In this document: positions 1 to 5,950 of the stretch, piece after piece
Position numbering within the stretch: the stretch's first letter is position 1
Layout of the letters: every line of letters starts with the position of its first letter
NCBI GenBank assembly: GCA_002474325.1
Contig: DKNL01000288.1
Span: forward strand, 1 to 6,946
DNA: 6,946 nucleotides
DNA from: Opitutales bacterium UBA7389
Lineage (GTDB): Bacteria; Verrucomicrobiota; Verrucomicrobiia; Opitutales; Opitutaceae
Direction: 5' to 3'
Notes under the pieces: generated by a model
Databases searched by the model: none
What the model was told of the DNA's origin: nothing
Seen by the model: the letters and a program-made list of their open reading frames with translations, nothing else
Translations under genes and position numbers: made by a program

Positions 1-306
1 TTTAAGTTGTTGGGACCCGTTTGTCATGTAGGCGGTCGCGCAGAGTCCAATCGATAGAAGCCCCATCACGGCGCCGAGAAGACGGTGGCTGTGCTCTGCC
101 ATCATGTCTTCATTTTCAAGCCAGCCTTCTGGGTTTATGGATCCGTTCGAAAGGGGCCAATCGAGAAAGGCCATACCCGCCCGTATGCTGGTGGTGAAGC
201 CACCGGCATAGAGCAAAAACGCGATCCAAACCAAGGTTCCGAAACTGAACCAAAACAATATTGGCTTATAGGTGGTTCCAGGTTTCGCTTCTGATTGTCT
301 CTTCAT
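1..306 (-). CDS. ctaA: Heme A synthase (CtaA/COX15 family), N-terminal part, cut by window edge
   Basis: The minus-strand frame opens with ATG at 304-306 and stays open for 102 codons to the window edge, so the gene is partial (3' end missing). CtaA/COX15 enzymes are multi-pass membrane proteins that oxidise a methyl group of heme O to give heme A, the cofactor of aa3-type cytochrome oxidases. Visible are a first membrane helix (about residues 15-36), the loop signature AGMAFLDWPLSNG (about 43-55), a GWL segment, and EHSHRLLGA (71-79), which matches the family EXXHR motif whose His (here His74) is a heme ligand. A second helix begins at about residue 76. The loop lacks the cysteine pair found in the Bacillus CtaA. 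The other ATG just upstream (309-311) is in another frame and closes at once, and no Shine-Dalgarno is seen. The gene is divergent from the SCO gene, which also serves cytochrome oxidase assembly. The family call is confident; enzymatic specificity cannot be judged from this fragment. Confidence 0.85.
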   Translation of the reverse strand, partial: MKRQSEAKPGTTYKPILFWFSFGTLVWIAFLLYAGGFTTSIRAGMAFLDWPLSNGSINPEGWLENEDMMAEHSHRLLGAVMGLLSIGLCATAYMTNGSQQLK

Positions 307-324
307 TTCATTGAGAATTGCATT

Positions 325-350
325 ATTTTACTAAGAGTTCTTTATCTAAT
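325..350. promoter_or_regulatory. Candidate divergent promoter region between ctaA and the SCO gene
   Basis: The 53 bp between the two divergent ATG codons is AT-rich and must hold signals for both genes. On the plus strand TCTAAT (345-350) matches the -10 consensus at 5 of 6 positions and would start transcription only a few bases ahead of the ATG at 360. On the minus strand TAAAAT (330 down to 325) is also a 5 of 6 match, pointing at ctaA. No good -35 element is seen for either, so the assignment is weak. Confidence 0.25.
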
Positions 351-359
351 ATCCAGTCT

Positions 360-1289
360 ATGAAGAGGTTTCCTGAACATATAAGCGGCGCGAATGTTAT
401 TCTTAAGTGCTTTTACGGCCCAGTTTTTTTTCTCCTGTTGCTATTGGGGTGCAGCCAAAACGAGCAGAATTTGGAGTTGGGAGCGGGCGATGAAGAAGGC
501 TATTTACTAGTGGGCGAGATCAAGTTGATCGACGAAGCGAATTCGTTGCTGAAAGTCGCTCACGAGGATATTCCGGGCTTCATGCCGGCCATGATTATGG
601 ATTTCAGCGTTTCGGAAGGTGATTTGCAGAACGCCAAAGTCGGACAGCGTATTAAGGCTCGTATGGTTCGGGACGAAGAGGGTGGATTTCAGTTGATGCG
701 AATATGGCCATTGAGCGAGGAGGACGCAAGCGACTTAAAGAAATACAACGAACGGTTACAAAAACGGCTTAGAGAATTGCCACTCGGAAGGTATCTAGGC
801 GAGGGGGACGAATCGGCGGATTTCGCCCTGCTAGACCACCGCGGGAATATCGTAACATCGGACGATTTACTAGGCAGGTCTCTGGTCATGAACTTCATTT
901 TCACGCGCTGCCCGGACGCGAATATGTGCCCACTGTCGACTTCCAAGATGGGGCAGTTGCAGAAGCTGGCGAAGGAAGCGGATTTACCTGTGAATTTCGT
1001 TTCAGTCTCCATGGATCCGGAGTTCGATACGCCAGGCGTGCTTCGACAATATGCCAAAGCTTATGGCATTGAAGGGGACGATTTCTATTTCGTTACAGGG
1101 CCTAAGCCTGCGGTTCTTAATCTACTTAGATCTTACGGAGTTACGGCCATCGAAAAAGTGGATACGATAATGCATAGTCTCGCTACCTTGCTGATCGACC
1201 AGAATGGCGAAATCCTGATGCGTTCGGATAAGAGTGCCTGGGAGCCTGAAACCTTTCTCGAAAAGCTCGAGTCCACAACAGGGACCTAG
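360..1289 (+). CDS. Lipoprotein with CusF-like copper-binding domain fused to SCO1/SenC domain
   Basis: The protein has 309 residues from ATG 360. SCO1/SenC proteins are membrane-anchored thioredoxin-fold copper chaperones or thiol reductases that help build the CuA site of cytochrome c oxidase. Seen in order: a lipoprotein signal ending in the lipobox LLLGC (Cys31); a CusF-like domain at about 46-118 with HEDIPGFMPAMIM, where His68, Met78 and Met80 match the CusF copper ligands and Met75 stands where CusF has Trp; a charged helical linker (about 120-145); and a SCO domain (about 153-305) with FTRCPDANMCP, holding Cys184 and Cys190, and the conserved copper-ligand His272 in TIMHS. The cysteines are CX5C rather than the usual CX3C. 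A TTG at 318 in frame would add 14 residues, but ATG 360 gives a normal-length signal peptide and leaves room for the divergent promoters. The neighbouring heme A synthase supports a role in oxidase assembly. The protein should be tethered to a membrane, facing the periplasm. Confidence 0.93.
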   Translation: MKRFPEHISGANVILKCFYGPVFFLLLLLGCSQNEQNLELGAGDEEGYLLVGEIKLIDEANSLLKVAHEDIPGFMPAMIMDFSVSEGDLQNAKVGQRIKARMVRDEEGGFQLMRIWPLSEEDASDLKKYNERLQKRLRELPLGRYLGEGDESADFALLDHRGNIVTSDDLLGRSLVMNFIFTRCPDANMCPLSTSKMGQLQKLAKEADLPVNFVSVSMDPEFDTPGVLRQYAKAYGIEGDDFYFVTGPKPAVLNLLRSYGVTAIEKVDTIMHSLATLLIDQNGEILMRSDKSAWEPETFLEKLESTTGT

Positions 1290-1327
1290 CTGTATTCAGC
1301 TGATTCGCCCCCCTACTCGGGCTGCGT
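1290..1327. other. Short convergent intergenic gap, no convincing terminator
   Basis: Only 38 bp separate the SCO gene from the converging exoD-like gene. The only structure seen is a 5-bp inverted repeat AGCTG-TATT-CAGCT at 1288-1301, overlapping the SCO stop codon, and a 4-bp GCCC/GGGC pairing further on. Neither is followed by a T-run on either strand, so intrinsic termination is not supported. Confidence 0.4.
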
Positions 1328-1954
1328 CTAGAATAGATTCTTGACCCATTCTTTTAGGCCTTCAACTCCCTCCATGCCCTGAGTTATCAATGTGTAGATT
1401 ACTGAGGCGTATAGGGCGATGGCTGCTACGCCAAGAGCGGTAGCCACCATGCAAAATAGCCCATCCTCCTCGGAGAGACCTACCCCAATAAGAAAGATGA
1501 CAGCTGCGGGGAAGGTATTGGTTGTGGGGATTGGAAGCGTCATCAAGATCGCCATCACCACAACAACGAAACTCATGAAACGGGATCCGAATGGACTGCT
1601 GATCCATTTGAGACGAGGATGAACCAGTTTTTCGATTCTAGTCAGCCAGCGAGCGGCTCCCCCAATCGCTTTTTCCGCGAAATCCCTTGAGAGATTCTTC
1701 TTGGAGGCCCATTTGGGAAGCCAAGGCCGATGTCGGCCTGCCAGCATTTGTAGTCCGAGAGCGATAAAAAGAATCCCGAAAGGTGTCGAGTACCCTGCTG
1801 CAGGAATAGGTAGGGCGCTCGGAAGAGACAGAACCATCAGCAAGAGTCCGAAGCCTTGCTCCTCGACGTTGTCTACAATCGTTTTAAGGCTGACGCTGGG
1901 AGACTTATGGTCGCCAAGAGAACGGCGGAGATTTTCGGACAAGGATCGTTTCAT
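1328..1954 (-). CDS. ExoD-family integral membrane protein
   Basis: The protein has 208 residues and begins with ATG at 1952-1954. It matches the ExoD family (exopolysaccharide synthesis ExoD), first described from Rhizobium mutants altered in exopolysaccharide production; the biochemical role is unknown. Visible are a soluble N-terminal helix (1-32), two hydrophobic blocks at about 35-72 with the signature LPIPAAGYSTPFG (48-60), then RPWLP (76-80), an amphipathic stretch with ARWLTRIEKL (101-110), and two or three further membrane helices at about 128-192 containing the echoing motif LPIPTTNTFPA (140-150). The two LPIP motifs suggest an internal duplication, as in the family. It is the last gene of the minus-strand cluster, 38 bp after the phosphatase stop codon, with no recognisable Shine-Dalgarno. 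The family call is firm, but a link to polysaccharide is only by name and nothing here shows a polysaccharide locus. Confidence 0.88.
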   Translation of the reverse strand: MKRSLSENLRRSLGDHKSPSVSLKTIVDNVEEQGFGLLLMVLSLPSALPIPAAGYSTPFGILFIALGLQMLAGRHRPWLPKWASKKNLSRDFAEKAIGGAARWLTRIEKLVHPRLKWISSPFGSRFMSFVVVVMAILMTLPIPTTNTFPAAVIFLIGVGLSEEDGLFCMVATALGVAAIALYASVIYTLITQGMEGVEGLKEWVKNLF

Positions 1955-1963
1955 TGGTAGAAT

Positions 1964-1994
1964 TCGAATGATTCTGTAGAAATCGAATCGTTCT
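1964..1994. repeat. Imperfect 12-bp direct repeat between phosphatase and exoD genes
   Basis: TCGAATGATTCT at 1964-1975 recurs as TCGAATCGTTCT at 1983-1994 (10 of 12 identical, 19 bp apart, roughly two helical turns). It fills most of the gap ahead of the exoD-like gene and runs into the stop codon of the phosphatase gene. It could be a protein-binding site or chance in AT-rich spacer. Confidence 0.35.
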
Positions 1995-2505
1995 ATCTAT
2001 CGTCAGATCTCGAGTCCAACTGAGCTTCGTAAAGCTTTTCCACCACGCGAATAAGCGACGGGATCGCCTCTACCATGCTGTCTCGACAGGCTTCGTAGGC
2101 AGATAGATCCATGCCGAACGGATCGGGAATTGCGATGCTGGCTCCCTCTCCGATGAATTCCCGCATCAAGAATAAGTTGGATGGTGCCGGTTCTATCTGA
2201 AGCGATAGTAAGGCTAGGTGCGAATCGGTCATTCCAAAAAAAGCCAACGCGGATTCGGCCATGGAACTCGAAAGCCCTTGGCTGCGATGATCCTGAATAT
2301 CCACGCCGACTTTGGCCATAGCTCGAATTGAATTGGGGTTAGCTGGTTGCCGATCGAAGACGGATACGCCTGCGGATGATACCTTCAGCGACCGCAAAGG
2401 CTCGGGCTGGGCTTCTAGGGCATGCCGGAAGAGCCCAGCCGACATAGGGCTGCGGCAGGTATTTGCTGTGCAGATAAAAACAATCTCATCGTGCAAATCG
2501 GCCAT
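1993..2505 (-). CDS. Low-molecular-weight phosphatase, probable YwlE-like protein-arginine phosphatase
   Basis: The protein has 170 residues and starts with ATG at 2503-2505. A purine-rich AAGGG on the minus strand lies about 8 bases upstream, the best Shine-Dalgarno-like site in this cluster. The fold is the LMW protein-tyrosine phosphatase type: the P-loop CTANTCRSP (12-20) carries the nucleophile Cys12 and Arg18 of CX5R, and DPFG (128-131) carries the general acid Asp128. In Bacillus YwlE the loop reads CTGNTCRSP, and its second Thr is known to select phospho-arginine over phospho-tyrosine; the matching Thr16 is present here, whereas tyrosine phosphatases usually have Ile. MREFI (114-118) followed by DPFGMDLSAYEACRD also resembles YwlE. 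Ala14 replaces the usual Gly of the loop. It is cytoplasmic, with no signal peptide. It lies 66 bp after alr in the same direction. The phosphatase fold is certain; arginine specificity is inferred from the loop. An LMW-PTP or an arsenate reductase of this fold are alternatives. Confidence 0.9.
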   Translation of the reverse strand: MADLHDEIVFICTANTCRSPMSAGLFRHALEAQPEPLRSLKVSSAGVSVFDRQPANPNSIRAMAKVGVDIQDHRSQGLSSSMAESALAFFGMTDSHLALLSLQIEPAPSNLFLMREFIGEGASIAIPDPFGMDLSAYEACRDSMVEAIPSLIRVVEKLYEAQLDSRSDDR

Positions 2506-2571
2506 CGTTCTAACCCTTAGTCCTTAGCGGAGCCGTGTAAACAATCGATTGTGGACTCGTGCATTCTCAAC

Positions 2572-3726
2572 TCAACCGGACTGAATCGCTGTTCTGTAGA
2601 TTCGTGGAACTCGCTTGGTCACCGAGCAGAGCACTTCCCACGAAATGGAGTCGGCCCATTCGCTAAATTCCTCCAAACGTATTTCCGAGTCGCCCTGGCG
2701 ACCAATTATCGTGACCACGTCTCCGCTAGCGACGGTCTGATCGATCTCGGTTACGTCTACAATCGTTTGATCCATGGTGACTCTGCCCAGAATTGGACAG
2801 CGTTGCCCGTGGATAATCACTTCTCCACGATTGCTCAGTTGCAGAGGAACACCGTCTCCGTATCCCGCGCAAACGATGGCAATGCGGCTTTCCCGTTCCA
2901 GGATATGTGTCCTACCATAACTAATACTAGCTCCTTTCGGCAGCGTTTTTGTAATTCCAACACGGGATTTGAATTCGAAAATTGGCGTTGTTTCCGCGTT
3001 GCCGAGCATGGATTCGGGATAAGGGCGGATCCCGAATTGCAATAGGCCGATTCGAGCCGCGTTGTAGATGCTGTCGGGCGCGAATGTGGATATCCCGGCG
3101 CTGTTGTCAGCGTGTATCAGCAAACTTTCGACCGGCAGCCAATCGGCTCGGGCAATCGTTTCGATGAATATTTTCCTTTGTCGACGCGTAAATTCAGGAT
3201 CGTCGTCCGCGCTCGCGAGGTGCGTGTAGATTCCGTGGAGGCTTACTCGAGAAGCGTCCCTGAAAGCCTGGAAGAGCTCATTGGCATATTCGTGCCAAAT
3301 GCCTAGTCGCCCCATGCCCGTATCGATTTTCATGTGAGCCTTGAGATTCGCGTTTTCGCGAGTCGCTCGAACATCAAGTCTTTCTAGCTCTTCGACGGTT
3401 GATATAGTTGGAATCAAATCGTATTCGAAAAGCTGTGATTCTTCTTCTTTAAGCGTTGCTCCTAGGACGATTAAAGGCCAGCCTGCTCCGATTTCCCTGA
3501 TTGTAGAGGCCTCGGCAACGTTGGCGACTGCGAACATGTCCACTCCGGCCTGCATCAGCCTGGCGACTGTTTGTTGCATGCCATGCCCATAAGCGTCTGC
3601 TTTGACGACGGCTATGTATCGGATGCGTTTAGGAAGCGTGGATTGAATTGACTTCAAATTCCGCTCCAGTCCGGCGAGATCGATCTCGGCCCAGCAGCGA
3701 AAAGTTGTGGGGTCGGATTGGCTCAT
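2572..3726 (-). CDS. alr: Alanine racemase
   Basis: The protein has 384 residues, normal for the family. It is a PLP enzyme interconverting L- and D-alanine and supplying D-alanine for peptidoglycan in the cytoplasm. The N-terminal TIM barrel contains AVVKADAYGHG (39-49), where Lys42 is the PLP Schiff-base lysine and one of the two catalytic bases, KIDTGMGRLG (133-142), a conserved His169 in YTHLAS, HADNSAG (205-211), and Arg225 in ARIG, which in the family contacts the PLP ring nitrogen. The C-terminal beta domain has GYGDGV (288-293) with the second catalytic base Tyr289, and GRVTMDQ (314-320). Small departures from the usual consensus are LQFGIRP where LYG..P is common and Leu after GYGDGVP where Arg is frequent. 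ATG at 3724-3726 overlaps the tsaB stop codon as ATGA, indicating translational coupling, and no separate Shine-Dalgarno is visible. Identification is secure. Confidence 0.97.
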   Translation of the reverse strand: MSQSDPTTFRCWAEIDLAGLERNLKSIQSTLPKRIRYIAVVKADAYGHGMQQTVARLMQAGVDMFAVANVAEASTIREIGAGWPLIVLGATLKEEESQLFEYDLIPTISTVEELERLDVRATRENANLKAHMKIDTGMGRLGIWHEYANELFQAFRDASRVSLHGIYTHLASADDDPEFTRRQRKIFIETIARADWLPVESLLIHADNSAGISTFAPDSIYNAARIGLLQFGIRPYPESMLGNAETTPIFEFKSRVGITKTLPKGASISYGRTHILERESRIAIVCAGYGDGVPLQLSNRGEVIIHGQRCPILGRVTMDQTIVDVTEIDQTVASGDVVTIIGRQGDSEIRLEEFSEWADSISWEVLCSVTKRVPRIYRTAIQSG

Positions 3727-4427
3727 CGGGATAAATTGTCAGAAGTTCGGGCTTTGGGTATCCACTTGGCGAATTCAGAGCTTCTAAGGCTTAACAGCTC
3801 GACGTCCGGAGCGGGATTTAGAAGCCGGGTGAACCCAGGTTCGCGGAAAACGTTTTCGGGCAGATAAGGGAGTTGGGTGAACGGTTTTGCCGGCTGGGCC
3901 CACGAAGGGAAATTCGTCAACGTGTATATCCGGCCTGAGTAGGCTTCCAGAGACTCATTGGAGATCAGCTTTACCTCTCCGATCTCTCCGCTTTTGCGCT
4001 CAATCGCATTCCAACTATTGCGGCGGGCATCGGTGACCAAAAGGAAGTCACCTCCTTCTTGGCTGCTCACCAGTTCAGCCCCTACCTTTAAGCTAGTGAA
4101 GGAATAGATTGAAACCTTCTCTAGAATTCCGGTTGTTTGCCAGGCCCGAATGCCCATGGCGGCTGTGCGAAGACCAAGCATCGATCCGGGACCGGCGCAG
4201 TAGGCGATAGCTCTTAGCTCGTCCAATGGTAGATCTATTTCAGAGAGGAGGTCGGAGATTGACGAAAAGAGGACCGTAGATGCATCCTCAAGATTTACTG
4301 TAGTGGCCAAGCTGCTTGTGGCATCGAACGCTGATACGCAAAGGCGTTGGGAGGCACTGTCGATCAAAAGAAGTCGATTTGTCTCTGGCCCCGGTTCCAT
4401 CGTCAACAATGAGTCCCTATGGTCCAT
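3723..4427 (-). CDS. tsaB: tRNA threonylcarbamoyladenosine (t6A) biosynthesis protein TsaB
   Basis: TsaB (YeaZ) is the ASKHA-fold partner that dimerises with TsaD and, with TsaE, transfers the threonylcarbamoyl group to A37 of ANN-decoding tRNAs. From ATG 4427 the protein has 234 residues, close to the usual length. Visible are the N-terminal strand LLLIDSAS (19-26, matching LAIDTAT of other TsaB proteins) and the family signature AGPGSMLGLRTAAMGIRAW (78-96). The C-terminal half is poorly conserved, as usual in this family. Starts are ambiguous: ATG 4427 has GAGAG just upstream, ATG 4400 would begin only 9 residues before the first strand and fits the family better at the N-terminus, and a TTG at 4436 is least likely. 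It is the first gene of the minus-strand cluster, fused by a 4-bp overlap to alr and divergent from tig. TsaD and TsaE are not in the window. Confidence 0.93.
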   Translation of the reverse strand: MDHRDSLLTMEPGPETNRLLLIDSASQRLCVSAFDATSSLATTVNLEDASTVLFSSISDLLSEIDLPLDELRAIAYCAGPGSMLGLRTAAMGIRAWQTTGILEKVSIYSFTSLKVGAELVSSQEGGDFLLVTDARRNSWNAIERKSGEIGEVKLISNESLEAYSGRIYTLTNFPSWAQPAKPFTQLPYLPENVFREPGFTRLLNPAPDVELLSLRSSEFAKWIPKARTSDNLSR

Positions 4428-4590
4428 GGCTCTCAAGATGAAAATGAAATTAGAACAGGATAATGCGTTAGAATGGTATCTCGTGGAGGGGCTGGAAGGG
4501 GTCTCCTAAATGCGTTGACCCAGACGATTTTTATCTACTACTGTCCGCGGCTTTTTCCAAAAACGCTTCCAAGCATATTGTACTACCTTT
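4428..4590. promoter_or_regulatory. Divergent tsaB / tig intergenic region with overlapping candidate promoters
   Basis: Toward tig, TTGACC (4515-4520) and TACTGT (4539-4544) are spaced 18 bp, giving a leader of about 40 bases. Toward tsaB on the minus strand, TTGGAA (4560 down to 4555) and TAGATA (4537 down to 4532) are spaced 17 bp, giving a leader of roughly 100 bases. The two would overlap head-on, so polymerases would compete. The hexamer TTCCAA occurs twice (4555-4560 and 4567-4572), the second inside the near-palindrome GCTTCCAAGC (4565-4574), just before the tig start. No CIRCE element was seen. All assignments rest on sigma-70 consensus, which may not suit this phylum well. Confidence 0.35.
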
Positions 4591-5931
4591 GTGAAAATCG
4601 ACCTTCAAGACGTCACTGATACTAGAAAAACGCTCGCCGTCACGCTTGATGCGGACGAAGTAGCGACTGAAGAGAAGAGCTTGCTCTCCCAGTTCAAAGG
4701 GATGGCGAAAATACCTGGGTTTCGACCAGGGAAGGCTCCGGAAGGCGTTGTTCGTAAGAGATTTGCCAAAGAGATCGCGGGCGAATTGAAACAGCGGGTA
4801 ACCGCGAAGGCCTATCGGGATGGCGTGAAAGAGGCAGGTGTAGATCTGATTAATCCGATTGATATCAAAGAAGGAGAGATTGTTGCGGGGCAGGAAGCCA
4901 ATTTCACCTTCACTATTGATATACGGCCCAATTTTGAGTTGGGCGAATACAAGGGTTTGGGACTTACTGGCTTATCGGAAGAGGTTGAGGAAAGCGATGT
5001 CGACCAAGCCATCGAAGAGATGAGGAGAGAAAAGGCGGAATTCGCTCCGGTTGAGAGGGAAGCCAAGAAGGGTGATTACGTGAAATTTTCTCACGAAGGC
5101 AGCATTGGTGGCCGACCGATTGCCGAGATCGTCGAGGATAAGCCAGTTTATGCTAAAATGCCTCAAACTTGGGAAGAAGTTGGTGGTGAACAGGGGCTGA
5201 TTCCCGGTTTGGGAGATCAATTGGAAGGGCTAAAAACAGGGGATAAGCAAGACCTGGAAGTCGAATTCCCTGAGAATTTCAATGTCGAGCAACTTCAGGG
5301 CAAAAAAGCGATTTATTCTGTAGAAATCCTAGAGGTTCGAGAGCGGAAGCTGCCAGAGATAGATGAAGCCTTCTTTGAGTCCCAGCAAGTAAAGGATTTG
5401 GGTGAATTAAAGGAACGGGTTTCCGGTTGGATCAAGAGTCGCAAACAGCAAGAGCGTCGAGCAGACTTGAGAAGGCAGGTGACGGAAAAACTACTCGCCC
5501 AGGTTGACTTTCCGCTCCCGGAGAGCCTCTTGGATATGGAAACGGAAAACAGTATGCGTCAGGTAGTCATGGAGAATGTTCAGAGGGGCGTGGCTCAGGA
5601 AGATCTAGAAAAGAAAAAGGAAGATATTCATACCCAATCGCGAAAGCAGGCGGAGAGTCGAGTGAAGCTTCAACTCATGATCGAGAGCGTGGCGGAAAAG
5701 GAGGAAATCGAGGTGACCGATCAGGATATGAGCCAATTTATATTTAGCCAAGCGTATCAAAGCGGGCAAAAGCCCGATCAGTTCGTTAAAGAGCTAAAGA
5801 AAGATCAAAATCGGTTGAAATCGGCTCAACGCTCTGTGCTTTTTGATAAGACGCTTGAATTCCTAGTTGACGAATCTAGCGTCCAGGAAGCGGGAGTTGT
5901 GACGCCGGATTCGCCGGAAGACTCCCAGTAA
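4591..5931 (+). CDS. tig: Trigger factor, ribosome-associated chaperone and peptidyl-prolyl isomerase
   Basis: The protein has 446 residues. Trigger factor docks beside the ribosomal exit tunnel and shields nascent chains. The N-terminal ribosome-binding domain (1-about 115) contains the signature GFRPGKAP (43-50). The FKBP-like isomerase domain (about 155-250) contains GDYVKF (161-166), LIPGLGDQLEGLKTGD (203-218), FPENF (226-230) and LQGKKAIYSVEILEV (235-249). The C-terminal chaperone domain (about 255-430) is helical and highly charged. Compared from memory with E. coli, the isomerase domain has about nine extra residues around VEDKPVYAKMPQTWEEVGG (181-199). The start is GTG at 4591; MKIDLQDVTDTRKTLAVTL fits the family N-terminus and no ATG lies nearby. 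No Shine-Dalgarno precedes it. It is the first gene of a tig-clpP-clpX operon, 19 bp ahead of clpP. Identification is secure. Confidence 0.97.
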   Translation: MKIDLQDVTDTRKTLAVTLDADEVATEEKSLLSQFKGMAKIPGFRPGKAPEGVVRKRFAKEIAGELKQRVTAKAYRDGVKEAGVDLINPIDIKEGEIVAGQEANFTFTIDIRPNFELGEYKGLGLTGLSEEVEESDVDQAIEEMRREKAEFAPVEREAKKGDYVKFSHEGSIGGRPIAEIVEDKPVYAKMPQTWEEVGGEQGLIPGLGDQLEGLKTGDKQDLEVEFPENFNVEQLQGKKAIYSVEILEVRERKLPEIDEAFFESQQVKDLGELKERVSGWIKSRKQQERRADLRRQVTEKLLAQVDFPLPESLLDMETENSMRQVVMENVQRGVAQEDLEKKKEDIHTQSRKQAESRVKLQLMIESVAEKEEIEVTDQDMSQFIFSQAYQSGQKPDQFVKELKKDQNRLKSAQRSVLFDKTLEFLVDESSVQEAGVVTPDSPEDSQ

Positions 5932-5950
5932 CCAAATTTAAATACAAGCC

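Noticed and set aside
85..294. Plus-strand open frame of 69 codons at the left edge
   Set aside because: It is antisense to the heme A synthase fragment, whose minus-strand translation shows clear family motifs; the plus-strand product resembles nothing.
1288..1322. Possible bidirectional terminator between the SCO and exoD-like genes
   Set aside because: The hairpins are only 4-5 bp and no T-run follows on either strand.
2551..3045. Plus-strand open frame of 164 codons
   Set aside because: It lies entirely across alanine racemase on the other strand, has no recognisable domain, and is explained by the composition of alr.
4426..4509. Small plus-strand open frame (27 codons, begins MALKMKMKLE) in the tsaB-tig spacer
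   Set aside because: It starts within the tsaB start region, shows no ribosome-binding site, would lie ahead of the best tig promoter candidate, and has no family resemblance.
4437..4590. Heat-shock operator (CIRCE-like inverted repeat) ahead of tig-clpP-clpX
   Set aside because: I looked for TTAGCACTC...GAGTGCTAA and CtsR-like heptad repeats and found neither; only short TTCCAA repeats are present.
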